NCBI GenBank assembly: GCA_009731375.1
Contig: BJOX01000024.1
Span: 1,084,215 to 1,148,214, forward strand
DNA: 64,000 bases
Reading direction: 5' to 3'
DNA from: Paulinella micropora
Taxonomy: Eukaryota; Cercozoa; Imbricatea; Euglyphida
Position numbers and translations under genes: made by a program
In this document: positions 36,868 through 64,000 of the stretch, piece after piece
Layout of the letters: each line of letters opens with the position of its first letter
Numbering within the stretch: the stretch's first letter is position 1
The notes under the pieces: generated by a model
Told to the model about the DNA's origin: nothing
Database searches by the model: none
Seen by the model: the letters and a program-made list of their open reading frames with translations, nothing else

Positions 36868-36893
36868 CCCCCCCCCCCCCCCCCCCCCCCCCC
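36868..36893. repeat. Poly-C run beside a gap
   Basis: About 26 C next to the gap 36749-36867, just downstream of the WW gene's stop codon. Likely partly artefactual. Confidence 0.8.
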
Positions 36894-36930
36894 CTCTCTC
36901 TCTCTCTCCTGTCTCTGTGCTTTCTGCCGC

Positions 36931-51797
<14,867 letters not shown>

Positions 51798-51798
51798 C

Positions 51799-51932
<134 letters not shown>

Positions 51933-52234
51933 NNNNNNNNNNNNNNNNNNNNNNNNNNNNNNNNNNNNNNNNNNNNNNNNNNNNNNNNNNNNNNNNNNNN
52001 NNNNNNNNNNNNNNNNNNNNNNNNNNNNNNNNNNNNNNNNNNNNNNNNNNNNNNNNNNNNNNNNNNNNNNNNNNNNNNNNNNNNNNNNNNNNNNNNNNNN
52101 NNNNNNNNNNNNNNNNNNNNNNNNNNNNNNNNNNNNNNNNNNNNNNNNNNNNNNNNNNNNNNNNNNNNNNNNNNNNNNNNNNNNNNNNNNNNNNNNNNNN
52201 NNNNNNNNNNNNNNNNNNNNNNNNNNNNNNNNNN

Positions 52235-53226
52235 AGGTAGGTAGGTAGGTAGGTAGGTAGGTAGGTAGGTAGGTAGGTAGGTAAGTAGGTAGGTAGTGAG
52301 TAAGGTAGGTAGGTAGGTAGGTAGGTAGGTATGTAGGTAGGTAGGTAGAAGGTAGTGACTAAGGTAGGTAGGTAGGTAGGTAGGTTGGTAGGTAGGTAGA
52401 AGGTTATGAGTAAGGTAGGAAAGTAGGTAGGTAGGTAGGTAGGTAGGCAGGTAGGTAGGTAGGTAGTGAGTAAGGTAGGTAGGTAGGTAGGTAGGTGGGT
52501 AGGTAGGTAGGTAGGTAGGTAGTAGAAGGTAGTGAGTAAGGTAGGTAGGTAGGTAGGTAGGTAGTAGTTAGGTAGGTAGGTAGGTAGGTAGGTAGGTAGG
52601 TAGGTAGTGAGTAAGGTAGGTAGGTAGGTAGGTAGGTAGGCAGGTAGGTAGGTAGGTAGGTAGGTAGCAGGTAGTGATTAAGGTAGGTAGGTAAGTAGGT
52701 AGGTAGGTAGGTAGGTAGGTAGTAGAAAGTAGTGAGTAAGGTAGGTAGGTAGGTAGGTAGGTAGGTAGGTAGGTAGGTAGGTAGTATGTGAGAAAGGTAA
52801 GTAGGTAAGTAGGTAGGTAGGTAGGTAGGTAGGTAGGTAGGTAGGTAGTAGGTGAGTAAGGTAGGTAGGTAGGTAGGTAGAAAGTAGTGAGTAAGGTAGG
52901 TAGGTAGGTAGGTAGGTAGGTAGGTAGGTAGGTAGGTAGGTAGGTAGGTAGTGAGTAAGGTAGGTAGGTAGGTAGGTAGGTAGGTAGGTAGGTAGGTAGG
53001 TAGGTAGGTAGGTAGTAGAAGGTAGTGAGTAAGGTAGGTAGGTAGGTAGTAGAAGGTAGTGAGTAAGGTAGGTAGGTAGGTAGGTAGGTAGTAGAAGGTA
53101 GTGAGAAAGGTAGGTAGGTAGGTAGTAGAAGGTAGTGAGTAAGGTGAGTAGGTAGGTTGGTAGGTTGTAGAAGGTAGTGAGTAAGGTAGGTAGGTAGGTA
53201 GGTAGGTAGGTAGGTAGGTAGGTAGG

Positions 53227-53270
<44 letters not shown>

Positions 53271-53290
53271 GTAAGGTAGGTAGGTAGGTA
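52235..53290. repeat. Higher-order (GGTA)n minisatellite, roughly 50-100 bp units
   Basis: GGTA repeats punctuated about 15 times by gtagaaggtagtgagtaagg or variants. The spacing varies, but the interruption is conserved, so whole units were duplicated in addition to tetranucleotide slippage. Confidence 0.9.
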
Positions 53291-53301
53291 GGTACGATAT
53301 C

Positions 53302-62434
<9,133 letters not shown>

Positions 62435-62449
62435 CTGTAGAAAGATAGA

Positions 62450-64000
62450 TATATAGATCGGTAGACAGGTAGATAGATAGACAGGCAGGCCGTACAAGAT
62501 AGGTAGGTATAGATAGGTATGGAGAGGTACTCGTAGATAGGTAGGTGGTGGTAGGTAGATAGGTAGGTAGATAGGTAGATAGGTAGGTATAGATAGGTAT
62601 AGATAGGTAGGTACTCCCAGATAGGTAGATAGGTCAGGTAGACAGGTAGATGGAAAGGTAGATAGGCAGATAGATAGGTAGATAGATAGGTATATAGGTA
62701 GGTATAGATAGGTATAGATAGGTAGGTACTGCAGATAGGTAGATAGGTTAGGTAGACATGTAGATGGAAAGGTAGATAGGCAGATAGATAGGTAGATAGG
62801 CAGGTATAGATAGGTATAGATAGGTAGCTACTCGCAGATAGGTAGATAGGTAGGTGGTGGTAGGTAGGTAGGTAGATAGGTAGATAGGTAGATAGGTAGA
62901 TAGGTAGGTATAGATAGGTATAGATAGGTAGGTACTCGCAGATAGGTAGATAGGTCAGGTAGACATGTAGATGGAATGGTAGATAGGCAGATAGATAGGT
63001 AGATAGATAGGTAGATAGGTATAGATAGGTAGGTACCCCCAGATAGGTAGATAGGTCAGGTAGACATGTAGATGAAAGGTAGATAGGTAAATAGATAGGT
63101 ATAGATAGGTATAGATAGGTAGGTACTCGCAGATAGGTAGATAGGTCAGGTAGACAGGTAGATGGAAAGGTAGATAGGCAGATAGATAGGTAGATAGGTA
63201 GGTAGATAGGTAGGTGGATAGGTAGGTATAGGTACATAGGTAGGTACCAGATAGGTAGATAGGTTAGGTAGACAGGTAGATGGAAAGGTAGATAGGCAGA
63301 TAGATAGGTAGATAGATAGGTAGATAGGTAGGTGTAGATAGGTATAGATAGGTAGTTACTCGCAGATAGGTTCAGGTAGACAGGTAGATGGAAAGGTAGA
63401 TAGGCAGATAGATAGGTAGATAGATAGGTAGATAGGTAGATAGGTAGGTAAGTATAGATAGGTATAGATAGGTAGATAGGTCAGGTAGACAGGTAGATGG
63501 AAAGGTAGGTAGGCAGATAGATAGGTAGATAGATAGGTAGATGGGTAGGTTATATATAGATAGGTATGGATAGGTAGGTACTCGCAGATAGGTAGATAGG
63601 TCAGGTAGACATGTAGATGGAAAGGTAGACAGGCAGATAGATAGGTAGATAGATAGGTAGATAGGTAGGTATAGATAGGTATAGATAGGTAGGTACTCGC
63701 AGATAGGTAGATAGGTCAGGTAGACATGTAGATGGAAAGGTAGATAGGCAGAAATATAGGTAGATAGATAGGTAGATAGATAGGTATAGATAGGTATAGA
63801 TAGGTAGGTACTCGCAGATAGGTAGATAGGTCAGGTAGACAGGTAGATGGAAAGGTAGATAGGCAGATAGATAGGTAAGATAGATAGGTAGATAGGTAGG
63901 TATAGATAGGCATAGATAGGTAGGTACTCGTAGATAGGTAGATACTAGTAGACAGGTAGATAGGTAGGTAGACAGGTAGATAGATATACAGATAGGACAG
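62450..64000. repeat. Higher-order minisatellite built from GATA/GGTA, about 110-130 bp units
   Basis: About a dozen units, each containing in order gtactcgcagatagg, gtcaggtagacaggtag, atggaaaggtagataggcag, then gata/ggta and tatagataggtatagatagg. Units differ by small indels. It fills the intron upstream of the first RCC1 exon seen and runs off the window. Confidence 0.92.

Overview
The window is nuclear DNA of a eukaryote with an extremely repeat-rich genome. It has spliced genes, a tRNA-derived SINE, a LINE fragment, an LTR retrotransposon, foldback (MITE-like) elements and many microsatellite arrays: (CTAT)n/(GATA)n, (AAT)n, (GTT)n, (GTAT)n, (GA)n, (TA)n, (CA)n and (TTC)n. I cannot name the species. 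A protist or alga with a large genome fits; this is inference. Sixteen assembly gaps sit mostly inside or beside simple repeats. Most long open frames here are translated microsatellites (poly-N, poly-L, YLSIYLS and similar) and are not genes.

Layout. 1-386: an exon of an unidentified plus-strand gene, inside CTAT repeats. 1438-6661: (AAT)n arrays carrying SINE-like elements of four families. 6571-9060: microsatellites, with one weak two-exon gene candidate (8088-8443). 9141-10645 (minus): a single-exon kelch-repeat gene with one frameshift. 10646-25194: simple repeats, dispersed repeats (one family tied to (GTT)n tracts) and more SINEs. 25195-35197: a 10 kb Ty3/gypsy-type LTR retrotransposon with two 245-bp LTRs, a 4-bp target-site duplication, gag, and pol (protease, RT, RNase H, and integrase interrupted by a gap). 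35911-36372: a long inverted repeat.

36931-62434 is the most interesting part. Reading the minus strand by hand, I find two multi-exon genes whose exons (21-132 nt) are islands in kilobases of microsatellite. One (62434 to 53302) encodes an RCC1-type beta-propeller protein. The other (51797 to 36931) encodes a Pro/Gly/Met-, Ala- and Lys-rich protein ending in a complete WW domain. Splice sites are GT/AG and the codon phase is compatible at every junction I could check, although several individual donors are unusual. The microsatellites often begin within a few bases of the splice sites. Most exons also have one or more truncated copies ('exon echoes') in the neighbouring repeats.

The introns of these genes also carry several foldback families, a truncated LINE with a (CTAT)n tail, an exact copy of that LINE tail, and a SINE with an (ATT)n tail. 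Retroposon tails are therefore a likely seed for at least two of the dominant microsatellites.
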